This document shows positions 34,984 through 45,269 of a stretch of 64,000 nt of DNA, piece by piece. The stretch comes from Coenobita brevimanus. Taxonomy: Eukaryota > Arthropoda > Malacostraca > Decapoda > Coenobitidae. Every line of letters begins with the position of its first letter. Positions within the stretch are counted from its first letter, which is position 1. The translations under genes and the position numbers were made by a program. The notes beneath the pieces were generated by a model. That model was given only the letters and a program-made list of their open reading frames with translations. It was not told the origin of the DNA and ran no database searches. Location: positions 11,625,083-11,689,082 of the forward strand of contig CM064670.1 in the NCBI GenBank assembly GCA_032717465.1, in the 5' to 3' direction.

Positions 34984-35025
<42 letters not shown>
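34984..35025. repeat. (TC)n microsatellite
   Basis: About 20 TC units. Another short TC tract lies at 35116-35138. Confidence 0.96.
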
Positions 35026-35027
<2 letters not shown>

Positions 35028-35258
35028 TGAATCCCTGCCATACTTCCCCATACGCCTGTCTGGTCATATTGTCTTGTACAGTACCTATTAACGAAACTTT
35101 CTCCATGTCAGCTTCCTCTCTCTCTCTCTCTCTCTCTCCCTCCCTCTCCTGACTACTCCATCGTCTTCTCTCTGCAGCCCTTATATTGGAGTTTTATTGC
35201 CCTACACTATTTCCCTCCTTTATTAAAGGCTGTCCTTTTTCTCTTTTGTTCCCATACT

Positions 35259-35260
<2 letters not shown>

Positions 35261-35336
<76 letters not shown>

Positions 35337-35463
35337 TTGGTCTGTTTCTGCTTGTCTCTGTCTGTCTGTCTGTCTCTGTCTCTCTGTCTGTTTGTCTATC
35401 TATCTCTGTCTCTGTCTGTCTCTCTGTCTGTCTCTGTCTGTCTCTCTCTCTCTCTCTCTCTCA
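35261..35463. repeat. (TC)n(AC)n and (TCTG)n compound microsatellite
   Basis: TC at 35261-35297, AC at 35298-35333, then TGTCTGTC and TCTC blocks to 35463. Confidence 0.95.
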
Positions 35464-35786
35464 CCTACCCCTGAACGCATCACCGCGCCTCGAGTGCAAG
35501 TCCCGGAAATATCTTATCAGGCTGAAGTTAGTGACGATAACAGAGGGTTTATGAGGCGGAGATCATGTCGACTTTGAAGAGGGGAGAGACAGTGGAGAGA
35601 CTGGGGAGAGATTGTACAGAGACAGTGGAGAGATAGAAGAGAAACAGTGGAGAGATAGTAGAGATACAGCGATGATGGTGGAGAGATTTCGGAGAGACAG
35701 TGGAGGGACGCGTAAGAGATTGTGGAGACATATTGGGAAGACAGTGCAGACACAATGAAGAGGTAATGTGGAGATGGTGAAAACGC

Positions 35787-35849
<63 letters not shown>

Positions 35850-35850
35850 A
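35464..35850. repeat. Duplicated block D, copy 1 (leader plus GGAGAGAYAGT minisatellite)
   Basis: The leader has GGAAATATCTTATCAGGCTG at 35505-35524. A purine minisatellite of AGTGGAGAGACAG and GGAGAGATAG words runs to about 35780, then (GA)n at 35791-35848. The same order, (TC)n then leader then minisatellite, occurs at 40049-40880. Confidence 0.75.
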
Positions 35851-36640
35851 CATGAAATAGGAGCAACATCTGGTAGGTTTTGATATGTATCCCGTTATAA
35901 TCCCTGGGTCAACATATTCAAGACTGAATAATAAAAATATAATAGTTTTTAATATTATGTTTGGACACAACCTGCTGAGAACAGTAAAGTAATGGACTTG
36001 AATTACGTTTCCCTGACATAAATACTCGCACTGTAGAATATATATATATGATCCATTCACCGATTCCTGTAAAACATCCAGAAGCTTTGCATATTGTATG
36101 GGATATCTGGTACTGCATCATAGAGGGATTAGTAAGTAGTTAAGTGCCTCAGGTATGAGGTTGCTGTCCCTTCCTGTCTGCAAATTAAACTGTCCTGAAA
36201 CAGGAATCACTGGCAGTACAAGTAGATTTGGTTCTGAAGTATATAGTAAGATGAACAGTTACTTCAACATGTGACTGAACTGGCCATCACACACACCACG
36301 ATATACTTTACAAATGGTCAAGGGATTGGTAAATGAACCTAAACTGTAAATTACGTGATGTGTGTATCACAAACACATTAGATGCAAATTACACGATGTA
36401 AAGAAAGAAAATAATACAAATGTGAGAGGGATGTATGAGCTACAAGCGCTTTCACTCGCTGCGCCTGCTGAAGTGCTTACCCTTCCATGGGCGTGAAACT
36501 CCCACGTAGTTAGCTGCCAAAACTTTCAAGTTCTTGGCACCCAATTACCTCGCCTCATTTCACCTCCATTCGTCGCTGGTGGTTACCAAAATAACCCTCA
36601 AAGAACATCAGTCCCAACTAAACTAGATATGTCAGTAGAA
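35851..36640. other. Gene-free interval
   Basis: AT-rich sequence with no recognisable element or gene. 36430-36600 is more balanced in composition but unassigned. Confidence 0.5.
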
Positions 36641-36642
36641 CC

Positions 36643-36961
36643 CAGTGGTTTACCTGAGGGGGGCGGGGGGGGAGGCTGTTTGAAACTGGCCCCCGGGCCC
36701 CCAATTGAGGGGGGCCCCAAAAAGCCTTAAAAATTTATAAGCTTTTTTATTAATATTTAAAAAAATATATATTTATCATCCCGACAATCCCGGCTGAGAT
36801 ATTGGATAAGTTTTGAAAATGAGGGGGGCTAGGTTCTTTGCGGGGACCCCCTCCTTTTTGAGAATGAGGGGGGCTGGGTTCTTTGCTGGGCCCCCCTCCT
36901 GGAGTGGGGCCTCGCAAAGAACCTAGCCCCCCGGGCCCCCAAATCTCTAGGTACGCCCCTG
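36643..36961. mobile_element. hAT-type MITE (319 bp)
   Basis: The left end CAGTGGTTTACCTGAGG and the complement of the right end, CAGGGGCGTACCTAGAG, form a terminal inverted repeat. Flanking 8-mers GTAGAACC (36635-36642) and GTAGACCC (36962-36969) differ at one base, the size of a hAT target duplication. Inside, a GGGGGGCTAGGTTCTTTGC block appears twice forward and once inverted. There is no coding region, so it depends on a transposase elsewhere. Confidence 0.82.
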
Positions 36962-37329
36962 GTAGACCCCCAGTGGTTGAGTGTGAAGTGTTATGTTACA
37001 AATGTTTGTTAGAGTTCAGCATTTTGTGACATGCATACATACATACATACATGAGTGGAGTACTTAGACACATAAATTCGTACAAACATATAAACACAGA
37101 CTCTACATGAAAACAAGGGTGACGGTGAGCAATGACTGGAATCTAGACAACAGTGTATCAATACAATACCAAAAGCAGACAAATTCCTATGCTTTATTTC
37201 TAGACGGGGACATCGAAATGAACACCACACATTAATTTACTTTAGAAGCCACACTAGGACTTTGGTGTAGCTCTGGCGACTGTAAGAAGAAAGAATGAAA
37301 GTTAAATTCCTAGCATAGATTACCTAAAA

Positions 37330-37439
<110 letters not shown>

Positions 37440-37468
37440 AGAAACAAACTAGTTCTCACTAGAACCAA

Positions 37469-37546
37469 GTAGAGTCAGGGATGATTTAAACCATGTATGG
37501 TCAGGAGGGACTTAAAGCACGTATAATCAGGGGTGATTTATCCTAA
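37469..37546. repeat. 26-bp minisatellite, 3 copies
   Basis: Units begin GTAGAGTCAGGGATGATTTA, GTATGGTCAGGAGGGACTTA and GTATAATCAGGGGTGATTTA. Each is exactly 26 bases. Confidence 0.8.
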
Positions 37547-37709
37547 GCGTAAAGGTGGGTGAAAGAATCAGATGCAAAAGTTAGTATGCCTTAAAGTATA
37601 ACTGACAGAACACAGCAGGCACAAACAGTTAAAACCAGATTTTTATAAAATCAAGATGTGGCGTGGATGGTGAGTATATGATTAAAGGAATAAGTTGTGA
37701 AGCAGTAGT

Positions 37710-37751
37710 GTTGGTGCGATATTTATAGAGATGAATAAATATCGCACCAAC
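37710..37751. repeat. Perfect 17-bp inverted repeat at the 5' junction of an RTE tail
   Basis: GTTGGTGCGATATTTAT (37710-37726), an 8-base loop, then the exact complement (37735-37751). The RTE 3' fragment begins at the next base. Confidence 0.93.
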
Positions 37752-37822
37752 TGGGAGGCGATTTGTTTGTGGCCACCCCAAACGGGATTGAGGCGTCTGG
37801 CAATAGATAGATAGATAGATAG
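37752..37822 (+). mobile_element. RTE-like LINE 3' end, copy 3
   Basis: GGAGGCGATTTGTTTGTGGC and the rest to GGCAATAGATAG match copy 1 at 9082-9140 almost exactly. It ends in a clean (GATA)n tail. Only about 70 bases were retained. Confidence 0.88.
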
Positions 37823-37929
37823 AATAATTTGTTCACAGTTAGAACGGTTTTGATAGAAAACTCATCCTATTCAGTAAGACTCATAACAGACCTATTACCG
37901 TTTATCTTGAATAAGCAGTTGTATGTAGA

Positions 37930-38340
37930 ATAATTCTACCGTCTTATTTATATGAAGCTTCCACTTCAGTTTATCTATTGTATACCGCCTGACTTGCTTC
38001 TCGTGGTTTTCCTGCAGGTTTTTGGTGATTGGTTTGGTAGAGCCTTCTTTGTTATTCTTGTCTGATTATTGTAGTCTAGTCATAATATTGACAATATACT
38101 CCTTGCCCCATAACTTGATCCAGATTTTCGGCCCCTTTCAGCATAAACCAGGTAGCTTAGTGACGGGAAAAGACTATCATGGGTCTGCATTACTTTCATA
38201 ACACTTCTTCATGACTAGGATCATTGTTTAGTGTTCATATATCGCTACAACTCAGGACTGACGAACGGGGTGATAGCAATTTTAGGCCAAGTTAGGGTAA
38301 ACTGGATATAGCATGGGCGAACCGACCTACTGCAGTTAAC
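37930..38340 (+). mobile_element. CR1-like LINE 3' UTR fragment split by a MITE
   Basis: 37970-38094 resembles 6535-6625 (TTTTCCTGC..GG..TTTGG and AGAGCCTTCTTTG). 38311-38338 (AGCATGGGCGAACCGACC then TACTGCAGTTA) matches 6642-6668. MITE M1 copy 4 occupies 38095-38310 between the two parts. The terminal TTCTTATG repeats are missing here. Confidence 0.65.
38095..38310 (-). mobile_element. MITE family M1, copy 4
   Basis: TATA stands at both edges. The right end is GGCCAAGTTAGGGTAAACTG and the left TATACTCCTTGCCCCATAAC. The core CTTCATGACTAG is reversed. Length 216 bases. It lies inside a CR1-like 3' UTR. Confidence 0.83.
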
Positions 38341-38470
38341 ACATTTTCGTGACCTGAGATGTTGTTCTTTTTTACTTTGAGGGATTTGGTGCCGGGAGGG
38401 AGGGGGGGTGTGTGAACGCAAAAACCTTCTAGCGTTATTATCCATATCTTAGAAATAAAAAAAATCCATG

Positions 38471-38487
38471 ACAGTCTTAATATCTAT
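38471..38487. repeat. Target-site duplication of RTE copy 4, left
   Basis: ACAGTCTTAATATCTAT is identical to 39786-39802, on the other side of the LINE. Confidence 0.93.
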
Positions 38488-39785
38488 CTATCTATAGCCC
38501 GACGCCCTAATCCCGCAAAGGGTGGCCGCAGACAAAACGCCTCCAAGTCGCTCTGTCACCCACCATTTGACTACCCTCTCCCTAACTCACCCCCCCCCCC
38601 TCCCTCATATACCTCTCAACTCCATCCCTCCACCTCATCCTCGGTCTACCTCTCCCTCTTCCTCCCTCCACCTCACCTACATACACCCTCTTAGTCAGTC
38701 TTTCATTCTCCATTCTTTTCACATGTCCAAACCACCTCAGTGTATTTCTCCTAATCTTCTCAACAACATCCACATCCACCCCACATCGTTCCTTCACTTC
38801 TTCATTCGTCAACCTGTTCCTCCACGTCACTCCACATGCTCCTCTCAAGTAACTCATTGCCATTGCTCTCACTCTTGACTTGTTCCCCTCTTGCAAGGTC
38901 CACGCCTCGCTTCCATACGTCATGGTAGGGATCACAATACTATCATGCAGTGACTTCTTAACTTCCATACTCACCTCCCTATTTCTCATCACTGCTTTCA
39001 GTGTACCAACGACCTTCCTTCCCTGCTGTACCCTTTCACGCACTTCATCCCCCAAAGTTCCATCCTTACTCATCACACTACCCAAGTACTTGAATGCACT
39101 CACATTCTCCATATCCTCACCATCCAACCTCACTGCACACTCTGTGACTTCATTCCTCTCAAACACCATAACTTTACTTTTGTTTACATTAACTTTCAGC
39201 TTGCTCCTCCTACACACTGTCCCAAATTCATTCACCAAGCCTTGCAACTCCCATTCATCTTCACTCAAAAGTACTGTATCATCAGCAAACAGCAACACCG
39301 GAAGCTTCCAAATCTCACCCTCATTCATTAGAGCCACCCCCACATCCACTGCCCTACCCTGCACCTCCTTTACAACCCCATCCATGTATATATTAAACAG
39401 CCATGGAGACATCACACAACCCTGTTTCAGTCCCACATTGAGATCAAAGAACTCACTCAGCTCACCATCCACTCGAACCGTAACCCTAGCTCCCTCATAC
39501 ATATTCTTACAGCACTCAACAATTTCCCCTCCACTCCATATATTCTTAATACCTTCCACATACCTTGCCTATCTATTCTGTCATAGGCTTTCTCCAAGTC
39601 CATGAAGGCAGCATACACTTTCCTTCCCTTCTCTAGATACTTCTCCACTAAACATCTTAGAACAAATATCTGATCTACACACCCTTTTCCCTTCCTAAAT
39701 CCCCCTTGTTCTTCTCCAACTAGCTCCTCTGTCATATGCTTAACCCTATCAATGAGTATTCTACCATATATTTTACCAGTCACAC
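38488..39785 (-). mobile_element. RTE-like LINE, copy 4, 5'-truncated, with perfect 17-bp target duplication
   Basis: A GATA tail (TATC on plus, 38488-38496) ends the element. It contains about 1.3 kb of reverse transcriptase and C-terminal coding sequence in minus orientation. The perfect 17-bp duplication and the near-intact coding region make it the youngest LINE in the window. Confidence 0.92.
38520..39783 (-). pseudogene. RTE-like reverse transcriptase, 5'-truncated, two frameshifts
   Basis: The first frame (39783 to about 39510) begins GKIYGRILIDRVKHMTEELV and carries EEQGGFRKGKGCVDQIF and motif A YAAFMDLEKAYDRID. A one-base loss near 39510 moves to the frame 39559-38582. This has LKQGCVMSPWLFNIYMDGVV (motif B), the intact catalytic box LLFADDTVLLSEDEWEL, VNVNKSKVMVFERNEVTE, SYLRGACGVTWRNRLTNEEV and LRWFGHVKRMENERLTKRV. 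A run of about 11 C at 38590-38600 causes a second shift, after which RRFVCGHPLRD and the stop are found near 38520. The fingers upstream of GKIYGR and the endonuclease were never inserted. The homopolymer shift could be a sequencing error. Confidence 0.88.
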
Positions 39786-39802
39786 ACAGTCTTAATATCT
39801 AT
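39786..39802. repeat. Target-site duplication of RTE copy 4, right
   Basis: ACAGTCTTAATATCTAT, identical to 38471-38487. Confidence 0.93.
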
Positions 39803-40042
39803 GAAAATAATGGCCTGAATGAATGAATAGGCCTATTGCTGTTTGTTATCCTTTGTACTACTTAGTTCTCTCTCTCTTTCTCTCTCTCTCTCTCTAATGA
39901 TTCACACCCCTTCGCTTCGTCTCATACCACCTCCTATATTAGCTTTATTTGTCTTTGGTGTCTTTCTTCTTTGATGGTCGTCCCTTCTTTGTGAACACCA
40001 GCCAGCTCTCAGTCTTAATGGGCTCTTGCAATTCTCTTTCGT

Positions 40043-40048
<6 letters not shown>

Positions 40049-40106
<58 letters not shown>
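40049..40106. repeat. (TC)n microsatellite
   Basis: About 28 TC units preceding duplicated block D copy 2. Confidence 0.97.
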
Positions 40107-40108
<2 letters not shown>

Positions 40109-40880
40109 GACAGCATCATAGCAACTCGATTGTGAGTCCTGGAAATATCTTATCAGGCTGACGTTAGGGACGGTAATGCGGAGATCAGCACACCACTAAG
40201 ATTGGAGAGATAGCAGAGAGATAGTGGAGAAAAAGAAGAGACACTAGACAATAGAATGTCTGGAGAGATAGTAGGGTGACAGTGGAGTGAAACTGAAAGG
40301 ACAGTGGAGAGATTCAAGGCAGACATTGAAGGAAAAGAGGGGGAGAGTTGAGAGACAGCAGGGAGAAAAAAGGGGTGTTGGAGAGAGCGAAGAGACAGAA
40401 GAGAGACATGAAGAGATAAAGAAGACAAAAGTAGAGACAATGGAAAGACACTGAAGAGATAGTGGAGAGATAGCGAAGAAAAAGAAAAGACAGTGGAAAG
40501 GGACTGCAGAGACAGGGAACAGATTGTGGATAGAGAGGGAGGGATATGGGAGAGATAGTCGAGAGACGGGAAGAAGATTGTGGATAAGCACTGGAGAGAT
40601 AATGAAAAGTTCGGAAACAGTCAGTGGAGAGAATGGGAAGACAGCGGAAAAACAGTGGAGAGATAGGAAGTTTGAGAGAAGGTGGAAAGATAATGGAGTG
40701 ATAGTGGAGTCATGAGAGATAGTGAAGAAATAGTGGACAGACCCTCAAGAGACACTGAACAGACAGAGATGTTGTGAGAAGATGGAGAAATATAAGAGAT
40801 AGTGGAGTGGCATGAAGAGACACTGGACAGAGAGTGGAGAGTGGAGACAGACGAGATCTAGAGGACATACAGTAATGTGA
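40107..40880. repeat. Duplicated block D, copy 2
   Basis: The leader holds GGAAATATCTTATCAGGCTG at 40141-40160, identical to copy 1 over 20 bases and similar on either side. The minisatellite of GGAGAGATAGTGG and GAAGAGACAC words then runs about 680 bases, longer than in copy 1. Confidence 0.75.
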
Positions 40881-40914
40881 AGACATTTAAGAGATAGTGG
40901 TGATGATGGATAAA

Positions 40915-40953
40915 TATATAGATAGATAGACAGATAGATAGATAGGTAGATAG

Positions 40954-41040
<87 letters not shown>
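40915..41040. repeat. (GATA)n and (TA)n microsatellite
   Basis: GATAGATAGACAGATAGATA, then about 36 TA units, then GTATGTATGTA. Confidence 0.96.
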
Positions 41041-41041
<1 letters not shown>

Positions 41042-41540
41042 ACTCTGTAGCTCCAGGGAAGGTGGTGAGGAGGAAAAAGAAGGGAAGAAGACAGAGAGGA
41101 AAGAAAGAGGGAGGAATTATGAAGGAAAAAAAATAAAGGACAAAGAAGATGGGGAAGAGCATAAGAAGGGAAGGAAGGAAGGCGTAAATGAGGGTGGGAG
41201 AAAAGAAGGAATAGAGGAGGAAGAAAGGATGGGAATGGATGCAAATGGATAGGAGATGAGAAGAATGGAGGAAGAAAGGAAGGAGAGAAAGAGCTTGGAA
41301 GACGGGAGAAAAGGAATTAGAACTGATAAATGATGAAAGGTAGAAGGGGCTGAAGGAAAGAGGGTGCGGGAGAGAAAAAAAAAAAAAAAAAGAGAGAGAG
41401 AGAGACCGAAGTAAGAAGAAACGAGGATGAATACAGGGAGAAAGAGAGAGAGAAAAAATGAAGAAAGAGGACGATGGAGGAGGAAGGGAAGTAAAGAGCT
41501 CTATATAAGAGTGAGATGGCTGGGAGAAGAAGCAGACTGA
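41041..41540. repeat. Purine-rich stretch
   Basis: GGAAGGAAGG, GAAGAAAGGAAGG and (GA)n words dominate, with poly(A) at 41377-41391. It resembles 26.5-28 kb but is shorter. Confidence 0.8.
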
Positions 41541-41647
41541 ACACAAACTTTTTTATTATGGAGAGTGAAAGCCTGATTAAGAGCCTATAGAATTATGTTG
41601 TTTGAAAGGTAAATATAGAAAACAAAGAACACCTCGTTAACTTTAGC

Positions 41648-41830
41648 TATACTTAGGTCACTTTAACTAGGCATACAATTGTCATCCCTCCAGCTTGATT
41701 ACTGACGTAGCAAGAAATTAACACTAGGTTATGGTGCTAGTCACGAAGAAGAGCCACGGAATGTTGACTCATAATATTGTTTTTTTTCCGCCACTGAGCT
41801 ACGGGAAGTAAGCTTCAAAACGATAATAAA
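41648..41830 (+). mobile_element. MITE family M1, copy 5
   Basis: It begins TATACTTAGGTCACTTTAAC. The core CTAGTCACGAAGAAGAG and GCCACTGAGCTACGGGAAG are well conserved. The right terminal repeat is eroded. Confidence 0.78.
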
Positions 41831-41877
41831 CTTATCTGTAAAAAAATAAAAATAGAAAATAACCAAATGCAGGCGAG

Positions 41878-42058
41878 ATTTTCAACTTACTGCGGCATAT
41901 TTCCTGTAGCTCAGCGGCAGAGAAAGACAATGTTAGGGCTCTGTATAATTTCCATAGCATTTCTTCGTGACCAGAATTTTGTTCTCTTGTTAATCTATTC
42001 CTTCAACTTAGCATTCGAGTAGAAGAGATGGCAATTTTAGGCCAAGTGAAAGCAAAAA
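41878..42058 (-). mobile_element. MITE family M1, copy 6
   Basis: The core CTTCGTGACCAG is reversed, and the right end GGCAATTTTAGGCCAAGTGA is clear. The left end is eroded. Confidence 0.75.
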
Positions 42059-42064
42059 GAATTT

Positions 42065-42262
42065 AGGCGGAGGTTTTTAACATAATGTAGCTTATTTTCC
42101 TTAGTTCAATGGCAGAGTGAGACTCTGTCACGGCTCCACATCCTTTCCATAGTGCCTCTTCGTGACTAGAAACATATTATAAGGTTAATCCATTGTTACA
42201 GTGAAAACCTCAGGATGGAGAGATGGCAAATTTTTCGCCTAGATAAAGTGAAGAGCATAGTA
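42065..42262 (-). mobile_element. MITE family M1, copy 7
   Basis: The core CTTCGTGACTAG is reversed. The right end GCCTAGATAAAGTGAAGAGC is followed by ATAGTA. It stands head to tail with copy 6. Confidence 0.77.
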
Positions 42263-42267
42263 GGATG

Positions 42268-42860
42268 TCTTGGTGGAGTAATGAAGGAGTGAATATGGGA
42301 GTGGGGTGATTAGGAGATGAAGTCAATGGGGGGTTGTATGGGAGGAATAGGTGGTCGAGTATGTGAAGTGAGTAGGGGAGTGAGGTGGTTGGGGGGAAGA
42401 CTAGGTAGGACGAAAACAAGATGGAATGACAGAATGGTGTAGTATATGGAGTGTGTAGGTGAATGAGGTGGTTGAGAGAAGAAGAGGTAGGACGAAAGGA
42501 AGGTAGAATGAAACAGTGGTGGTGTATATGGAGTGAGTAGGGAAGTGAGATACTTAGAAGTAAATTTGGATTTACGGTGGGGAAAATGAAGAAGTATATG
42601 GAGTGAGAATGGGAGTGAGGTGATTGGGAGAAGTTAACTATAAGTATAAGGAGTAGGTGGTGGAGTATATGAAGGTGTGAGTGTGGGACTGAAGGGACAG
42701 GAAGAAGAATACGTAGGAAGGAAGAAGATGGAGGGAAAAAATTGGTGGTGTATGGTGTGAATATGAGAGTGAAGTGGTTGGGAAAAGGAAGAATGGAGTT
42801 AAGTGGAAGACTTAAATGATGGAGTATATGAGGGAAGATGAGGTGTGGTGGGAGGACGGG
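42268..42860. repeat. Minisatellite, about 65-85 bp unit, about 8 copies
   Basis: Units share GGTGTATATGGAGTGAGTAG, then GGAGTGAGGTGGTTGGGAG and GAGGTAGGACGAAAGGAAGG, with variable purine spacers. The array lies next to the MITE cluster. Confidence 0.75.
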
Positions 42861-42959
42861 TCGTTGATGAGTAGGGAGGGATATGTGGAGCTCCCTTTGG
42901 TGCGGGTAATTAGAAGACCTCCTTGCAACACGGTATACGGAAATGAGAAACATGAGGAG

Positions 42960-43173
42960 AGTCTCTCTCTCTCACACACACACACACTCAACGGTACAGT
43001 AACTACAACAGCTTTCATACAGGTTCTCTTATTTAAACCTTCCTCACCCCGCTGCTTCTCTCTTACTTTCTCTACCTCTCAGTGGCCATGCTATCCTCCC
43101 TGTCTTCATTAATTTTTTCTTGCATATTTTCGTCATCTCTCTCATTACTCATTTACTTGTTCTCTGTTCTTCT

Positions 43174-43258
<85 letters not shown>
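42960..43258. repeat. (TC)n(AC)n compound microsatellites
   Basis: TC then AC at 42962-42988, and a larger TC then AC at 43181-43253. Short pyrimidine-rich spacer between. Confidence 0.93.
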
Positions 43259-43368
43259 TAATCCAGAGTTTTACGGTTCAATTCCGCGATAATTTAATTC
43301 CCATTTGAATCAATCACCTGGCATTAATACTATCACAGGCATGCCAATCACACCACCTCAGTTCCCTC

Positions 43369-43584
43369 CAACCACTCAGTCATTTTATTCATTTCCCAAT
43401 TCATTTCTCCCCAACCACTCAGCCATTTTATTTTATCCCAATTCATTTCCCCCCAACCACTCAGTCATTTTATTCATTTCCCAATTCATTTCCCCCCCAA
43501 CCACTCAGCCATTTTATTCATTTCCCAATTCATCTCCTTCCAACCACTCAGCCATTTTATTCATTTCCCGATTCACTTCCCTCC
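43369..43584. repeat. 42-44 bp minisatellite, 5 copies
   Basis: Units start AACCACTCAGTCATTTTATT or AACCACTCAGCCATTTTATT and end in a C-rich run whose length varies. The variation in unit length is confined to that run. Confidence 0.9.
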
Positions 43585-43663
43585 GAAGCCGTGAGTGATG
43601 AGTAGGAGATTTGGGGGTTTTCTTCGATGGGGGATTTTGTCATAGAGAGGCTTTTTGTCCTTT

Positions 43664-43668
<5 letters not shown>

Positions 43669-43731
<63 letters not shown>
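43669..43731. repeat. (GT)n microsatellite
   Basis: About 30 GT units. Confidence 0.97.
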
Positions 43732-43733
<2 letters not shown>

Positions 43734-43974
43734 CGCGCGTTTTGTACCCTGCCCTTTTCTCCAAATTTTGTCTTTCTCATTAGGCTGTGAGTGTGTGTTT
43801 GTTTGTGTATGTACTTACATGTATACATGTATGAACTACATATGTGTGTACATTTTTCTCCTTCTCTGGTTCTGCTAATTATCTTTTTTTCTCTTTGCTA
43901 TGGGTGTGTGTGACCCGGATTTTCACTTTTTGCAGGTTATTTCACGATGCTGAATGAAAAAAAAGGAAAAAAGA

Positions 43975-44064
43975 CAGTATTACCGCTTGGCATCCTTTCC
44001 ATAGAGCTTCTTTGTGTGGCGAGGGCAATGTTAGGTCAAGTTAAAGTGAATAGAGTAGGCCTAT
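43975..44064 (-). mobile_element. MITE family M1, copy 8 (partial)
   Basis: GGCATCCTTTCCATAGAGCT and the end GGTCAAGTTAAAGTGAATAG are present. The segment between core and right end is deleted and the left end is missing. Confidence 0.65.
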
Positions 44065-44105
44065 AATACACATTGTTAGATATTAAGTGTTCTTACCTTT
44101 CTGAC

Positions 44106-44106
<1 letters not shown>

Positions 44107-44201
<95 letters not shown>
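44107..44201. repeat. (AC)n(TC)n compound microsatellite
   Basis: About 20 AC units then about 27 TC units. Confidence 0.97.
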
Positions 44202-44203
<2 letters not shown>

Positions 44204-44593
44204 AACCCTTTCATTTCCTACCAACTCTCGACACACAACGAATAAGACAATTTCAGTGAGAACAAAGGATAACATTCTATAAAACATATTAACACAGAAG
44301 AAAAAAAAATAACTAAGAATGGGTTACTGAAGGAGTCAAAGAGAGGAATTAGGAGAAAGAGGGGAAGAAGAATGGAGGAGGGGAATCAGTTAGGGAAAAG
44401 CTTAGCGGGTGATAATGAGAGAGAGAGAGAGAGAAGTAAATTGAAAATGACAAGGAAAAAGTCAGACTGAGATGGCAAATTACATTGCCAAAACAAAAAA
44501 TATAGCAAAAAATAAAATAAAAGAGGGAAGGAATACATTAAAGGGTATCACAAAGCTGCATGGATACGCAGACGACACAGACCTTAAGAGTCT

Positions 44594-44798
44594 AACCATG
44601 CTCTGTGCACTTTAACTAGGCGTAAAACTGGCATCTCTACCACTTGCATGCTGAGCTATAACAAGAGACTAAACTAGAATATGGCAATAGTCACGAACAA
44701 GTGTTACTGAACTGACCTTAACAGAAGTATTGTCCTATTCCGCCACTGAGCTATGTTAAATAAACTACAAAAGGACAAAAATCTCGGCTAGTCTGCAG
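44594..44798 (+). mobile_element. MITE family M1, copy 9
   Basis: The left end is GTGCACTTTAACTAGGCG. The core is TAGTCACGAACAAG and CCGCCACTGAGCTATG is present. It abuts dispersed repeat R2 copy 2. Confidence 0.78.
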
Positions 44799-44804
44799 GA
44801 TAAA

Positions 44805-44945
44805 TTTGTCCACCTCCTGCAGTCTACCATCTTCCTTTCGGGGGATAGGGAGGGAGTTGAGGGATACCTGTATAACCAGGCAGAGGAGCCAGCCAGTCAT
44901 ATCGGTGCCACCACTTGAAGGCGCCTCTCTCCAGCACCGGACTGA
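44805..44945. repeat. Dispersed repeat R2, copy 2
   Basis: CCTCCTGCAGTCTACCATC, a GGGAGGGAGTTGAGGG block and GTGCCACCACTTGAAGGCG match copy 1 at 21285-21415 in the same order. A short similar end (CCTCCTGCGGTTCACAG) also lies at 63060-63077. Confidence 0.55.
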
Positions 44946-45269
44946 ACGGGTAAATGGACCAAATTACACCTTCAGAACTTCATTTGACCCCAAATGGTCC
45001 TGGATGCTGATGAAATGACCTCCGTGAACCTAAATAGACCTGAAGACCGAATTAGGCCTAACATACCTGCATGGACTACTCCTACCATCGGATATCTCTG
45101 GGTACATCTTTATATATTTTATCTTTCTATCCACATTTTAATTTATTTGTATCTATCACCTATCCCTGTGTCTTTCAGTTTATCTATCAGTCAGTCAATG
45201 AATCTATCAGTCAACGAAAGAAGGGCATAATGGAGCGGAATGCTAATCGCGCTCCAGAATTTGTTGTTG

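Noticed and set aside
33917..35051. Minus-strand open frame of 374 codons, Ser/Pro/Leu-rich
   Set aside because: The whole stretch is a purine-rich minisatellite. Lack of stop codons follows from base composition, and a second overlapping frame of 262 codons is open too.
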